This document shows, piece by piece, positions 48,501-59,332 of a stretch of DNA of 64,000 nt. Location: NCBI GenBank assembly GCA_025267735.1, contig CM046297.1, positions 37,536,011-37,600,010 on the forward strand, in the 5' to 3' direction. The notes under the pieces are model-generated. The model did not search any database and was not told the origin of the DNA. It saw only the letters and a program-made list of their open reading frames with translations. Source of the DNA: Mactra quadrangularis (taxonomy: Eukaryota > Mollusca > Bivalvia > Venerida > Mactridae). The stretch's first letter is position 1, and the number at the start of each line of letters is the position of its first letter. The translations under genes were made by a program, and so were the position numbers.

Positions 48501-49125
48501 CCAGTGTTGTCGTACATTTATTGAAAAGTTGAAATGGGCAAACTTTTAATTGCTATGATTTAACAGAAAAAAAGCAATTAGAAATCTTATCTCAGCAGGT
48601 GAAGCACTGCCTTGCAAAAGACCTAGGACAATTCCTCGTTCTTATAGTGACATTTAAGTCATTAATTGATTTGTAGTTGAGCATATCAATAGGCTAATGA
48701 TTTTTGCTAATAAATGTGGATTTAGAAAAGTTGTAGATTATATGATTCTCAAAACATAAATCAAATAACATCAATTACATCTATCAATACTACCATCTGT
48801 ATATCTTTCTGTGGTCATTTTCAAAATATTTACGAAAAAAAGTATCGTAAGTCAATTGCAAAAAATAAAGTTCAAAGTCTTAAAAAATACAATATCATTT
48901 AATGAAATAACTTTCATAACAGTATTCATTATTCTACATTATTATAAAGTATTAAAAATTGATTGGACAAGGAATGAAGGCAAAGTGAATGTTACTTAGT
49001 AACTTACAATGATTTTTATCGTAAGATTTTTTGTGAAAATGACCACTGGTTGACTTTATATGGTTTGACTATTCTTGACTGTGACAGCTTCTTCTGTATG
49101 ATGTCCAATGAATAGAATAATACTT
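48501..49125. other. AT-rich stretch, no gene seen
   Basis: Nothing is recognised. GCACTGCCTTGCAAAAGACC (about 48605) is inverted near 46873-46892, a 20-bp match only. Confidence 0.4.
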
Positions 49126-49270
49126 AAAATTATAGCATGGGGATTATTCTGCCCCTTAAACACACAGCTATAATTCTAATGCCTTACGAACTCACATAAA
49201 TTATAGAAATTCTAAGAAAATTATAGCATGGGGATTATTCTGCCCCTTAATCACATAGCTATAATTTTAC
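49126..49270. repeat. Pair of 50-bp direct repeats with inverted ends
   Basis: The 50-bp units at 49126-49175 and 49217-49266 match at 48 of 50. Each starts AAAATTATAGC and ends GCTATAATT, so each unit is itself bounded by a short inverted repeat. Confidence 0.8.
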
Positions 49271-49419
49271 AAGAACAAATCTTTCTTATTCTTGCAATCT
49301 TCTTCTGTAACAATAAATGCCCGTCCACCCACCAGGGTTTCACCGAAGTATTAGCCTAACTTTTTCGTTGAAAAATCTGACTAATAAAAGCTATTCAGTA
49401 GACCTACAAAGTGAAAATG

Positions 49420-49448
49420 TCTCTAAACTTTTGGTGGGGTACTGTAGT
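49420..49448. repeat. Solo Tc1-like MITE end
   Basis: TCTCTAAACTTTTGGTGGGG then TACTGTA matches the right end of the MITE at 26287-26649. The left partner was not found. Confidence 0.5.
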
Positions 49449-49631
49449 ATAAATGATATCACCAAACAATCAATCTCTTCCTACAAGTCATTCTGTAGAT
49501 TGTTCTCATACAGTTTTCTTACATCAAGAGGGTAAAACCATTACAGAGATATTTTCAGGATTACTGTCGAATGTCTGACTAGATTTACAACTGTCGTTAT
49601 CCTGAAATAACCAATTATAAATATATATAAT

Positions 49632-50290
49632 CCTGGAAAGGCTAAATCTCTGGATTTAGTTGTTAACCAACTACTAAGCACATACTTGCTTCAGTGACTG
49701 ACAACTGACCAACATAATTAAAAATCATTGGTAGTGTTTGATGGAATAAATTCTGTTTTAAGTTAATTTGAGGTTTTAAGAGCCGAATCAGACATTTACT
49801 CCCGAAAAGAAAATAATAATTCATGCTAAATATTATTCGCCATTAGACAGGTATAAAGAACAAATCTGATGGTACCAGAAATGATTTCCCAAGTGTATTG
49901 CTTTACTCTGTGTAAAACTAACCATCATGCTTGGAATTTTTAATTGTTATAATGATTTATCTGTCAATCAGCCCCCGCTAATAACTTTATTTACATTGCC
50001 GAACGGATAACGGCCAGTTTTCCATACCGAAAACGGCCCTGTTTCATGATATGTAGAAAGTCTACTTCTGCAGAGCAACACCTCTGCAGAGCGACACTTT
50101 TTTCAAACTCTGCCGAAAGTTACTCGCAGAGGTTACTGACGGATGTACATGTGTGTGCCTAGTAACTAGTTAACAGCTAAATTCAGAGATTTAGCCTTTC
50201 CAAGGACAGTGAGTAGGTGGACTGACCGCCGTGATATTACCTATACAATGTGTTGCTATGGCGTTACACCCAACAACAAAAAAAATAAAA
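49632..50290. repeat. Facing pair of SINE-like copies (inverted repeat)
   Basis: The left arm at 49632-49715 (minus) and the right arm at about 50125-50206 (plus) share AGATTTAGCCTTTCC, GTTAACAACTAAATC-type sequence and a TCAGTCACTGA word. The right copy continues through GGACAGTGAGTAGGTGGAC to an A-rich end at 50290, as a SINE would. Near 50083-50115 CTCTGCAGAGC is tandemly repeated. Confidence 0.6.
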
Positions 50291-50439
50291 TTTTGAAGGT
50301 AAAACCTTATCCAAGAATTTTCTAATTATAAAAGGTCAACATTCCAGTCAAATTTCATTTTGGAGTTTTAGAGAACTTGGTACATGACATCCAATGATAA
50401 CAGTAAGACATTTATCAATCCATTTTTTAAAGATTTAAA

Positions 50440-50690
50440 AAATAGCAGTAGTGTCTCAAAGGGGTTCGAGTTTAATCCCACCCGGGGAGGTTATATCTTT
50501 TTGTGAAAATTTGACAATTATGTCAATTTTCTTCCATTATAAAGGTATAAGGAGAAATTTCCAGCCTTGTGGAAGGGTGAGTGAGTACTGGTAATAGACT
50601 AGCCTCCAGGAAAGCTAGGTTAGGTGCACTGGACGATGTTAAATAACCAAAATGTGTTGACACGGCGTTAAACCCAGTATAAGAAAATAT
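50440..50690 (+). mobile_element. tRNA-derived SINE family D, copy 1
   Basis: B-box-like GGTTCGAGTTTAATCCC is followed by GGGGAGGTTATATC, a TGTCAATTTTCTTCCATT body, AAAGCTAGGTTAGGTGCACT and the tail GACACGGCGTTAAACCCAGT. The A box is not convincing in this copy. Relatives are at 53205-53415 and 61690-61805. Confidence 0.7.
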
Positions 50691-50841
50691 CTAAACCTTT
50701 ACCAGGAAGTGTTTCGCTGATGTAGGACAAAATAGAAAAGTTGATCCACCATTCTTTGATTGATCAAGCAAAACTGAAAAATAAACAAATAACAAGTTCT
50801 ATCAATTAATGTGATAAAATACCCCACTCCCCCTCCATAAC

Positions 50842-51930
50842 TAGGGCTGTCACGATATGCCAGAAGCATATCACTATAAACTGCAATATGCAAGCACCAT
50901 ATCACGATACATACCACGATATATTGTGAGTTGTAAAATTCACTGTATCTAACAGACAAAATGTAATTCTTAAATGCAGCTACTGATAGAATCTAGCCTC
51001 TGTAAGTCTATATGGTCATTTATGACTGTGATATGTGTTTTGCTGTAAAAAAGAAGCTTAAGTTGACATGCTTTGAGGAGCAGTCCCCCCCCCCTGGTTG
51101 CAGAACATCCTATCAATTAAGCTCTTGGACACCATGCTTGTTTCACAAATTCCTGTCCTGAAGTATTCAATTCAATGACATGTTTTGCAACCGTTCCGTT
51201 CAACCAATCTAATGTGCCCCAATTGGTTAAATTCTAGTAATTTAAGCTTAGATTGAATTTACAATGGAATAACTGACGTTTCGCTACTTTCATTCATGAA
51301 GGGAGAACATTTTCCAATTAAATAAAAAATATCCTGAAATACAGATACTTTTAAATTGTACTGTGAAACATATTGCTGAAGCTGTGTGATACAATATACT
51401 AGTATATCATACCTCATTTGCATACCCCCTTCTATATTTAATATGACGTCATCCAATCCATAAATTGCATAATGACCGGCTACCCAGTCCATAATTCTTA
51501 TATTGGCTGTAAGACATCACCCAGTACAAGAATAGCATACAAACCGGCTTCTTAGTGCTTGTTTTTTGCCAAGAAACATTAAATAAGAAAATGGAATACA
51601 AAAAAGGAAAGCATGACTTTTTCCTGCTTGAGAAAAAATCGACTAGGGATTGTGATATTTCATACACTAACATTATTATTTGAAAACAAATTAAAAATGA
51701 CAACAACAAAAGGTGTAAATGATTTAAATTCGGTATAATATAACAAATAATACATGGCCTTGATTGGCAATATGCAAGTTTACAGACTGGTCGGTCAGAC
51801 CTCGAAAGCTATATGGCCCTCAGCTGCACTTCCGGGGCCATATAACTTCCTCAGTCTGACCAACCAATCTGTAAACTTGCATATTGCCCTCAAGACCATA
51901 TATTATTGGTTAAATATTGTGACAGCCCCA
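50842..51930. mobile_element. Possible hAT-like element with nested foldback
   Basis: The left end TAGGGCTGTCACGATA (50842) and right end TATTGTGACAGCCCCA (ending 51930) are inverted. The flanks TCCATAAC and CAAATAAC agree only at 5 of 8. A 147-bp foldback lies near the right end. No transposase is seen. Confidence 0.45.
51754..51900. repeat. 147-bp long-stem hairpin
   Basis: The arms of about 60 bp start at 51754 (GGCAATATGCAAGTTTACAG inside) and end at 51900 with the complement. They are roughly 85% matched around an ~17-nt loop near 51820. The stem is microRNA-precursor-like in shape but longer than usual; a foldback MITE is more likely. TGGTCTTGAGGGCA, the outer-end word, recurs at about 52020. 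Confidence 0.75.
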
Positions 51931-51938
51931 CAAATAAC

Positions 51939-52693
51939 CCACTCATCTGAGAACTAGATTCATAGGAGATCAATCACAAAATCTTTATACACTTTCATAC
52001 TTAACTGTATAAAAACTGTGGTCTTGAGGGCACAATACAAAAATGAAAGCTTGAGAAGTAAATCTTGAAAAGATGTTTTAGGAAATTGTTGACACACGAC
52101 ACCTGATGGCCAAATTCTGATCACAATAGCTCACCTTGAGTACTTTGTGTTCAGGTAAGATAAAAACATGGTTAACTTCCCAGATGTAAGGTGAATCAAG
52201 CTATGACTGTAACCTGCATGAAATCTCAGTAGATAGCTCATCTGGCTGTGAATCTAGTGTGTCTAACATACATGTACTTTTATTGATTAAGTTCATAAAT
52301 ATTTCAACCGCCTACTTCAAATTTTTAAATACTTACATACATGTATATACAAGTACATGTAATGTGACGCACTCCCTTTTGTGATGAAAATCATTTTTCT
52401 GGGAAAATGTCAGCTTTTACTTTGAAAGAGCCATACTTGATACACACTTATAGTTATGTACATGAATAGATAATAACAGTTTCAAATTGATTTCCACGTA
52501 AACCAATTGACCTGATTTCTCAAGAGGTTGTTTCGGATGAACATTTTCAATAAATTAATCTTGGCTCTTAAGCTATTTGTGCAAAGTTTTAATGAAAAGC
52601 CAGATGACCAGAAGTAAAGGCTGCAAAATGTAGCAGTAAGGAACGTAGTAATATTAAATGAAATTTTTGTTTTTTTTGAAAACACTAAATCAT
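51939..52693. other. AT-rich stretch, no gene seen
   Basis: Nothing is recognised. The word ACATGAATAGATAA (about 52460) also occurs near 56450 and, inverted, near 62070, so part may be a dispersed repeat. Confidence 0.4.
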
Positions 52694-52850
52694 ATACAGT
52701 CTAGACTGTGGGAGTGACCATCTCTTTTAAGGGCTACTAAATTTTGTCATATGCGACTGTGTTTGGGACTTACAAAACATTTTACTCTATAAATCAGCTG
52801 AATTAAAATACACCCTATCTGATGCAACAAGTGCAGTATATCAGTAGCCT
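52694..52850. mobile_element. Relic related to the inverted-repeat element at 59804
   Basis: TACAGTCTAGACTG, then GTCATATGCGACTGTGTTTG and a CTGATGCAAC-AGTGC end resemble the left part of 59804-60712 (TTATGTGACTGTATTTGAG). The right end is not visible. Confidence 0.4.
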
Positions 52851-52949
52851 AGGCAAGCGACTTTGATCTGTTTTAATAGACTATAAACAATTGATTTGAT
52901 TTCAAAACAAACTATGCAATGACACTGAAAGCATTGTTGCATCGAACAT

Positions 52950-53110
52950 ATTAAAAACAAGCGCTGTCCACGGCTTGATTATTCTGGGTGCTCGAGTAAA
53001 AATATATGATAAGTAACAAACATTTCGAGGGTTGCCTGCAAGACTGTAGTAACTCGCTCTTTTAAGCGTGCACTTTCTACAGTCTTTCGGGCATTCCCCG
53101 ATTTATAAGT
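52950..53110. repeat. Small inverted repeats and partial modular-element head
   Basis: ACAAGCGCTGTCCACGG near 52957 resembles the head of the element at 53568. AGACTGTAG and CTACAGTCT near 53041 and 53078 are inverted. The boundaries are unclear. Confidence 0.35.
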
Positions 53111-53204
53111 AACAAGGGGGGATAAAATAATTTATTACATCCATAAAAAATAAATTAGGACCTTACTATTTTTTGTTTTTAACTGTGTTTAACTCTGTGT
53201 CAAC

Positions 53205-53415
53205 ACAATTTATGTCATTTAACGGCGTCCAGCACACCTAACCTAGCTTTCCAAGACCCTTTTCTATATTATCTAATCAATGGAGGAAAATTGACATAAT
53301 TATCACATTTTCATGGAAGAGTATAACCTCCCAGGTGGGTTTCAAACCCGTATCTCCTTCAGGACATGAGATTCTAAATCCTGGCTCACTACCAACTTTG
53401 CTATCACCCTGGGTT
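53205..53415 (-). mobile_element. tRNA-derived SINE family D, copy 2 (best head)
   Basis: On the minus strand TAGCAAAGTTGGTAGTGAGC (A box, Lys/Arg/Ile-tRNA-like) and GGGTTTGAAACCC (B box) are followed by GGGAGGTTATACTC, the TGTCAATTTTCCTCCATT body, AAAGCTAGGTTAGGTGTGCT and a TGTTGACACAGAGTT tail. It is the most complete of the three copies. Confidence 0.75.
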
Positions 53416-53567
53416 TTAGGACCTTATACAATGTAATTATGTCTCAATGAATATAAAAAAAATGAAAATATGTTCCGTGAACCATGTTTAATGATGGCAT
53501 GTTACATAAAGACTCGCTAAACTTGCATCAACATAATCATTGTTTACAAGTGGAGTGCATTTATTTT

Positions 53568-54906
53568 AACAAGAGCAGTCCAAGGACAGCGCGCTCGACT
53601 TTTCGGGTGTTTTGTTCATGGCAAGGCTTATCTTTAAACAAAAGTAATTTCAAGACAGGACATAATTTTTGAAAGGATATAATTCAGTCACACAATGATT
53701 ACCAATTCATATTTGTAAAATATAAAAGGGGCATTACTCCTAGAACATCCATCCATAGAAACGCCCCTTCAGAGTAAAGTATAGAATAGGCATACCTACT
53801 TTCATTTAAATATCTATGTGAAGAACTATAAATACATTGTATTTCAATTTGAACAAAATTCAAAATTAAAGTAAGGGGCATAACTTAAAAAAAATCATGA
53901 GTAATGTCCCTTTGTAGTCGCGTATAGTACTGATGAATAAGCATACTAGCTATCATTTAAATATCTTTATAAGTATTGAAAATATTTCACTTCATAATAC
54001 TTTCTCCCGAATCAAAAATTTGAAAAGAGTCACAACTCCAACAATAATTCATCAATTATTACGTCCCATTGTATTTGACTAGATGTAGTACTGATGAAAA
54101 AGTATGCTAACTTTCTATCAAACAAAACATATTAAATTTGAGCAAACATAACCCTTAAATATCAAAGTATAAAGGGGAATAACTCAGAAGTAATTCATCT
54201 CGAGTTATGTCCCTTTATAGTCTGATAGATGAAGAACTGACGAATAAGCATTCCAACTTTCATTCAAATATAATTTATAAGTTCAAAATATATCCCATTA
54301 GAACAAATTTTAATCTTAAATGTTAAAGTAGAAAGGGGCATAACTCCAACAATAATTCATCCAAAGTAACGTTCCTTTATAGTTGTGTAGATATAGTACC
54401 CATAATTAAGTATACAAACTTAAAGTCAAATATCTTGATTAGTATTAAAGATATTACATAAAGAAATAATTTTAACATTATATTTTGCATTTTTCTTAAG
54501 TATAAAAGGGCAATTACTCCAAAAATAATTCATCCACAGTTACATCCCTTCATAGTCGGGTAGATATAGTACCGACAAATAAGTATACAAACTTTAAGTC
54601 AAACATCTTGATCAGTATTGAAGATATTCTACATAGGAAAAACTTTAACCTCATATTTTGCAATTTTTAAGTATAAAAGGGCAATAACTCATAAAATAAT
54701 TCATCCAGAGTTATCCCCTTTCACAGAATGGTTAATATAGTCCCACTAAATAAGTATACCAACTTTAAATAAAATAACTTGGTCTTGGATATTGTTGAAG
54801 TTATACGTGTTTCAAAAAACTTTAACCTGAAAACCAACGCCAAGCCGACGCCGACGCAAAAGTGATAGCAATAGCTCTCATTTTCTTCGAAAAGTCGAGC
54901 TAAAAA
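53568..54906 (+). mobile_element. Modular bivalve-type repeat element, copy 2
   Basis: The head AACAAGAGCAGTCCAAGGAC with GCGCGCTCGACTTTTCG and the tail GCCGACGCCGACGC, ATAGCTCTC and CGAAAAGTCGAGCTAAAAA frame seven diverged tandem units. The last five units are 146-173 bp apart, with anchor AATTCAT at 54046, 54192, 54354, 54527 and 54698. A 13-bp word at 53593-53605 is perfectly inverted at 54888-54900. Most units contain an inverted AAGGGGCATAACTC/GAGTTATGTCCCTTT pair. No coding content was found. Confidence 0.75.
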
Positions 54907-55386
54907 CTAGGAGTGTAATGGTATACAGTAATATTGGTTAATATTACAATATCAATTCAGGCCGTTTTAACTGGTTTGTTTTATCCTGAATCGGTTTTTG
55001 TTGTTATGTGCATACTGTTTGTTTTCATCAGAATCTGAAATTTAATTTTTGAATGAATGTTAAAATGTGATGAACACTTAAAATAATTTTATTGTAATTT
55101 AAAATTAGAGAATAATTCTCTTTGCAAATCTGTTTCAAAATATGCATTTTTCTAACAAATAATCAAAAGTCATTCAAATATTTGGATAACACACCATTTG
55201 AAAAAACACATATACGTTTTATGAATGCAATGCACATGCATTAATTCAAGCTTGGTAAGCCCACTAAATCGATAAGTATAGCAATAAATTGCAATACTGG
55301 TTTTGGATACTGCAATGAATTGCAATACGGTTTTACAATAATGTTTCGCCACAGTCCCATGATGATAAAAAAAGGCGTTTGTTAGG

Positions 55387-55422
55387 GTTTTACGGCACAC
55401 CAACACAGAAAGATCATATCAC
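55387..55422 (+). mobile_element. SINE fragment (GGTTTTACGGCACACC type), copy 2
   Basis: GGTTTTACGGCACACCAACA followed by CAGAAAGATCATATC matches 34420-34460. It directly precedes the 337-bp repeat. Confidence 0.5.
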
Positions 55423-55427
55423 CCCGA

Positions 55428-55764
55428 GAAAAATAGCCGTGAGGGCACCGTAAGGGCGCCGTGCAATCAAGCTGTGCAATGACCCGTACAAAGTCTCACG
55501 TACCTGTGCGGACTGTTATGTTTTTTACCCGGGTCCTTGAGATGAACCTATGATACACGTATCAGTTACTAAGTCAAATTGTGAAAAAAATCATGGCCGA
55601 GTATGGATTAAACTTGCATATCTTCCAGCTACGGCTCCGTACGGGTGAGTTGTTTTGTGCCATGTGCGTACTGTCACCTTAATATACAAGGCTTCCCACG
55701 GCCTACGGCTGTCTGCAGGTACGAGTCTACAACAAGCCACAATTTTATGGGACTGAGGCATTAC
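55428..55764 (+). repeat. 337-bp twin repeat, copy A
   Basis: It runs from AAAAATAGCCGTGAGGGCAC to TGGGACTGAGGCATTAC and is the same length as copy B at 56897-57233, in the same orientation. It is GC-rich for the window, with ACGGCTCCGTACGGG, GGGCGCCGTGC and CATGGCCGAGTATGG words. It may be a MITE or SINE: an AGTCCC word lies just to the left of both copies. Confidence 0.75.
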
Positions 55765-56772
55765 TACCCAGGGTTTCCTAGTCTTTGAATTTAGCCAGTG
55801 GACTATGGACCAAGTCCTTCAAAATCGTTGTTGGTTCAGTAACGTTTAGAAAATGAATTGTACGAAGGTCTACCAACTTTTTACAATCACCAATTTCCAT
55901 CTTCAATAAAAATTAGTTATTTGATGTTACATTATTTATATAATTTTAGGATATGTGATGCAAAATCATAAAAATGAACTGCATTTCTTAACATTATTGC
56001 TCATGTTTATTTTGGTCCAGTAAACTTTCATTTGGTCTGGTAAAATATTTCATTTTGTCCGATGTGGATGAAAGTTTGTCGTGAAGACTGAAAGTAATGC
56101 TAAGAAAATACCTGAATTAAAATTGTTATATTTTTTTTGACAACCAAAAAATAAGATAGTCATGAAGTAAAGACGCTATAAAAGTGACGATTGGGTTAAT
56201 GGACATATTGACTTAATCGTTTATGTGCAACTAATTGAACCCCATTCAAACTTTGGATCTGTAATTTAAGACTCATTTTTGACATTTTTTGCAAGTCTGT
56301 TTGAGGGTCATATTTGACAGACTCGACTGTACCATTATGCACTCCTTTCAGGACAGAAATTACATGTACTTTTCTTGGAAACGGTCAACTTTTCCTTTAG
56401 TTTCAAACGGTGACCTCAGTCACTTAGGAGGAAACTTTAACTTACGTACATGAATAGATAACAATAGTTCCAGTTAGATATTGACCGATACGGAACCATT
56501 TAGTTCCTCCAAAGATTGTATCACGGGTGTAACTCAAGCACAATAATGACTTTAACTTTAGAATCAAAACTGTTTACTTCAAAACTACTTAAATCATAAT
56601 GACAGTTTCGATAAATTAATGTCCACCTTGATAATTACATTCAAGTGACTGATGCTTGATCAGATTGTACTAAGTTAGATACATTACACTCTTGACATGT
56701 GAAGGATTGTCATTGAATTAGTCAACATTTTGAGGTGCGTATATCTATACAACATAGATAATCATCTTTGCC

Positions 56773-57463
56773 TAGGGCTCGACAAATTTTCTGGAAGCAA
56801 CTCAGAATTTTCACTCGTCCTGTGGATCACAAAAGGAAATTGTTAACTTGAATGAATCAGTAACTAAAGTAACTAAAGCTACAGTCCCTTAAACATAAAA
56901 ATAGCCGTGAGGGCACCGTACGGGCGCCGTGCGATCAAGCTCCGCAAGGACCCGTACGAAGTCTTGTGTACCTTTATACAGACTGTTACGTTATTACCAG
57001 GGTCCATGAGATGAGTCCAGGATACACGTATCAGTTTCAAAGTCAAATCTTGAACACAATCATGGCCGAGTATGGATTAAACATGCATAACTCCCAACTA
57101 CGGCTCCGTACGGGTGTGTTGTTTTGTACCATACGCGTACCATCACCTTGATACGCAAGGCTTTCCACGGCCTACGACTGTCTGCACATACGGGTCCGTA
57201 ACAAGCCACAATTTTATGGGACTGAGGCATTACATGGAATTTGTAATACAGTGATTCTGAAATTTGATCTTAATAATAGTATCTTATTTTAGCATTTCAT
57301 GAGAAAACATTGCCTGACAGTGACAGTTCTGTTTTATATGAGTTTAAAACTTAAAATTTGATAATTTGCTGCTAAACGTTTCACTTGTCCTGCCAGAAGA
57401 TTAACTCGTCCTGAGTCAATTTCTACTTGTAACCACGAGCGGACAAGTGAATTTGTTACGCCA
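56773..57463. mobile_element. hAT-like element enclosing twin repeat B
   Basis: The left end TAGGGCTCGACAAATT (56773) and the complement of the right end, TGGCGTAACAAATTCACTTG (ending 57463), are loosely inverted, with CTCGTCC-type words inside both ends. The flanks TCTTTGCC (56765-56772) and TATTTGCC (57464-57471) match at 7 of 8, as in a hAT duplication. Confidence 0.55.
56897..57233 (+). repeat. 337-bp twin repeat, copy B
   Basis: It shares its start, end and length with 55428-55764. It includes GGGCACCGTACGGGCGCCG and CGGCTCCGTACGGGTG. A 61-codon frame inside is unconvincing. It lies within the hAT-like element at 56773-57463. Confidence 0.75.
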
Positions 57464-57471
57464 TATTTGCC

Positions 57472-58552
57472 CTAATAAACAATTCCTTCTGTCGGACCAT
57501 ACTTTAATGAGAAGTTTGAAGCAGACTCTACGGTTCTGTTCGGTTTTGGATTACTCTTCTATAGAGTCAGCAATAATTTGTCGGTTTTAGAGCCTTAAGC
57601 TGCGGTTAAAAAATGCCCTTTTTTGGAAGGTCAAAAAAATTCTAAAAAATCAGTGAACTTTATGATATGACACTATTTAGCATCATTTTATGGGCACAAA
57701 GAGTAGATCCAGATCTTGTTATATATTGTTCTTTACATAGACATGTAAAATGCACACTTGGATCGGACATCCAAGAAGAACTGTTTTCTCATTTTGACTA
57801 AAATGTTTAACATATGATTGCCTAATAAGATTATTTCAAGTTTTCAACATACTTTAACAATTATTCAAACATTTCAATTTCAGGTTCTGATAAAAACAAT
57901 CAGTATGATACATAACTACAAAACGGTTAAAGGGATATACAGGCAAATGACTGTGCCAAAAGTAAAGAACCAAGTTTAGTCTTTAAAACAGTATTAAGAA
58001 CATAAGAAATCACTTACTAATAACATTTGTCCCTTATAACATTTAACTGAACGAATTAAAACATGTGGCATACAGATTGTTGAAAACCAAAGTAGGATAC
58101 TGAGGGAATCGCCATGATATTTAAAGATTTGTTATATGTCGTGCTTGCTGAAATGAAACATTTTCATTGGTTGCTTCTTGTCTTTTCAACATTCTCAGGC
58201 AGTTAGGATATCTTTTTAAAAGAATTATACTAATGTTGCACAATAACAATCTCAAGTATCTTCTCATCAGTAAATGCATATTTTACACTAATCTATTCTT
58301 AGCTAACTTGGCCCACGTGGATCTAGTTAGGAAACACCCCGAGAGAGAATATAGAAATATTTTGCCAAGTAATACCTTGTTTCAATCACAATTTTAAAAA
58401 TACATGTATAATGCAGTACCAGAAAAATTGGAACTAAAAATTTTGCCCACTAATCCCTTTAAAGATAAAACAATCTCTTTCAAAACTGTCAAAATTGGTA
58501 TTGCAATATTAATTGGTATAACTATTACATCCCTTGAAACACACAATGATAA
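57472..58552. other. AT-rich stretch, no gene seen
   Basis: No coding or repeat boundary is recognised. Confidence 0.5.
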
Positions 58553-58560
58553 ATATTGAC

Positions 58561-58980
58561 GAGGGCTGTTGCCAGTATCCGATTTATTCGGGATTCCAAC
58601 TAGAAAATCAAGTTTGAATATTTGTCTGATTGCGATGCATTTTTACAAAAAAATGAAAGAAACTTTTCAGCTAAATTACCACCAAAAATGAGCTGCACTA
58701 CAATTAAAAACATAATTAAACATACTTTGTGCACCGCTATAATTTTGAAAATCGGGCGCAAATTCCTATGCGCAATATCTTACATGACTATCCATGAATT
58801 AAAAGCTTTTGTAATTCTCAACTTAATTTTGCTATCTCTATATAATATATGTGTATCTTATATTTATGATTTCCTGTATAATTTTTCATCAACTAGTGAT
58901 TCGTGGTTGGATTTGTGAATCATTACACATAAATTGTGGTTTGGATCAGTTTGCCACTGGCTGGACGATCCACAGCTCTA
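58561..58980 (-). mobile_element. hAT family 2, copy B
   Basis: It lies in reverse orientation to copies A and C. The left end is GAGGGCTGTTGCCAGTATCC and the right end is GACGATCCACAGCTCTA. The flanks ATATTGAC (58553-58560) and ATATTGAC (58981-58988) are an exact 8-bp duplication. The 420-bp interior includes the CCACAATTTATGTG-type block shared by the family. The 98-codon frame through it is not a protein. Confidence 0.85.
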
Positions 58981-59332
58981 ATATTGACAGATTTTGTTAT
59001 AACTTACATTTTATCATTTTTCTTCAAGAAAACAGTCAAGCATTCCCAACGATGAAATCAGAACTACATCAAACTTCAAATTATCTTTCAACGTCCAAAC
59101 TGATTCACCATCATATTGCATGTAATTCTGATAAAATGTTAAACTTTGTATTGTAATATTTCTACTAATTCATTTAAATTCTTCATATTTTCATTCTTGT
59201 AAAGGTAGCCAATGTTACCAGAATATATTGTCTGAAAAGAGAACAATGAAAATACAGTAAAATTCTGGTAGTATGACCACCTGGTGTTCTGACAAAAAGT
59301 GGTCTTAATAGCGATAGGTATATAATCATACA

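Noticed and set aside
54907..55370. Element bounded by TAGGAGTGTAATGG and CACAGTCCCA
   Set aside because: The end match is weak, and flanking 8-mers do not agree.
58622..59156. Overlapping 98- and 101-codon plus-strand frames as genes
   Set aside because: Most of the first lies in a hAT non-autonomous copy, the second crosses its boundary, and neither shows a domain.
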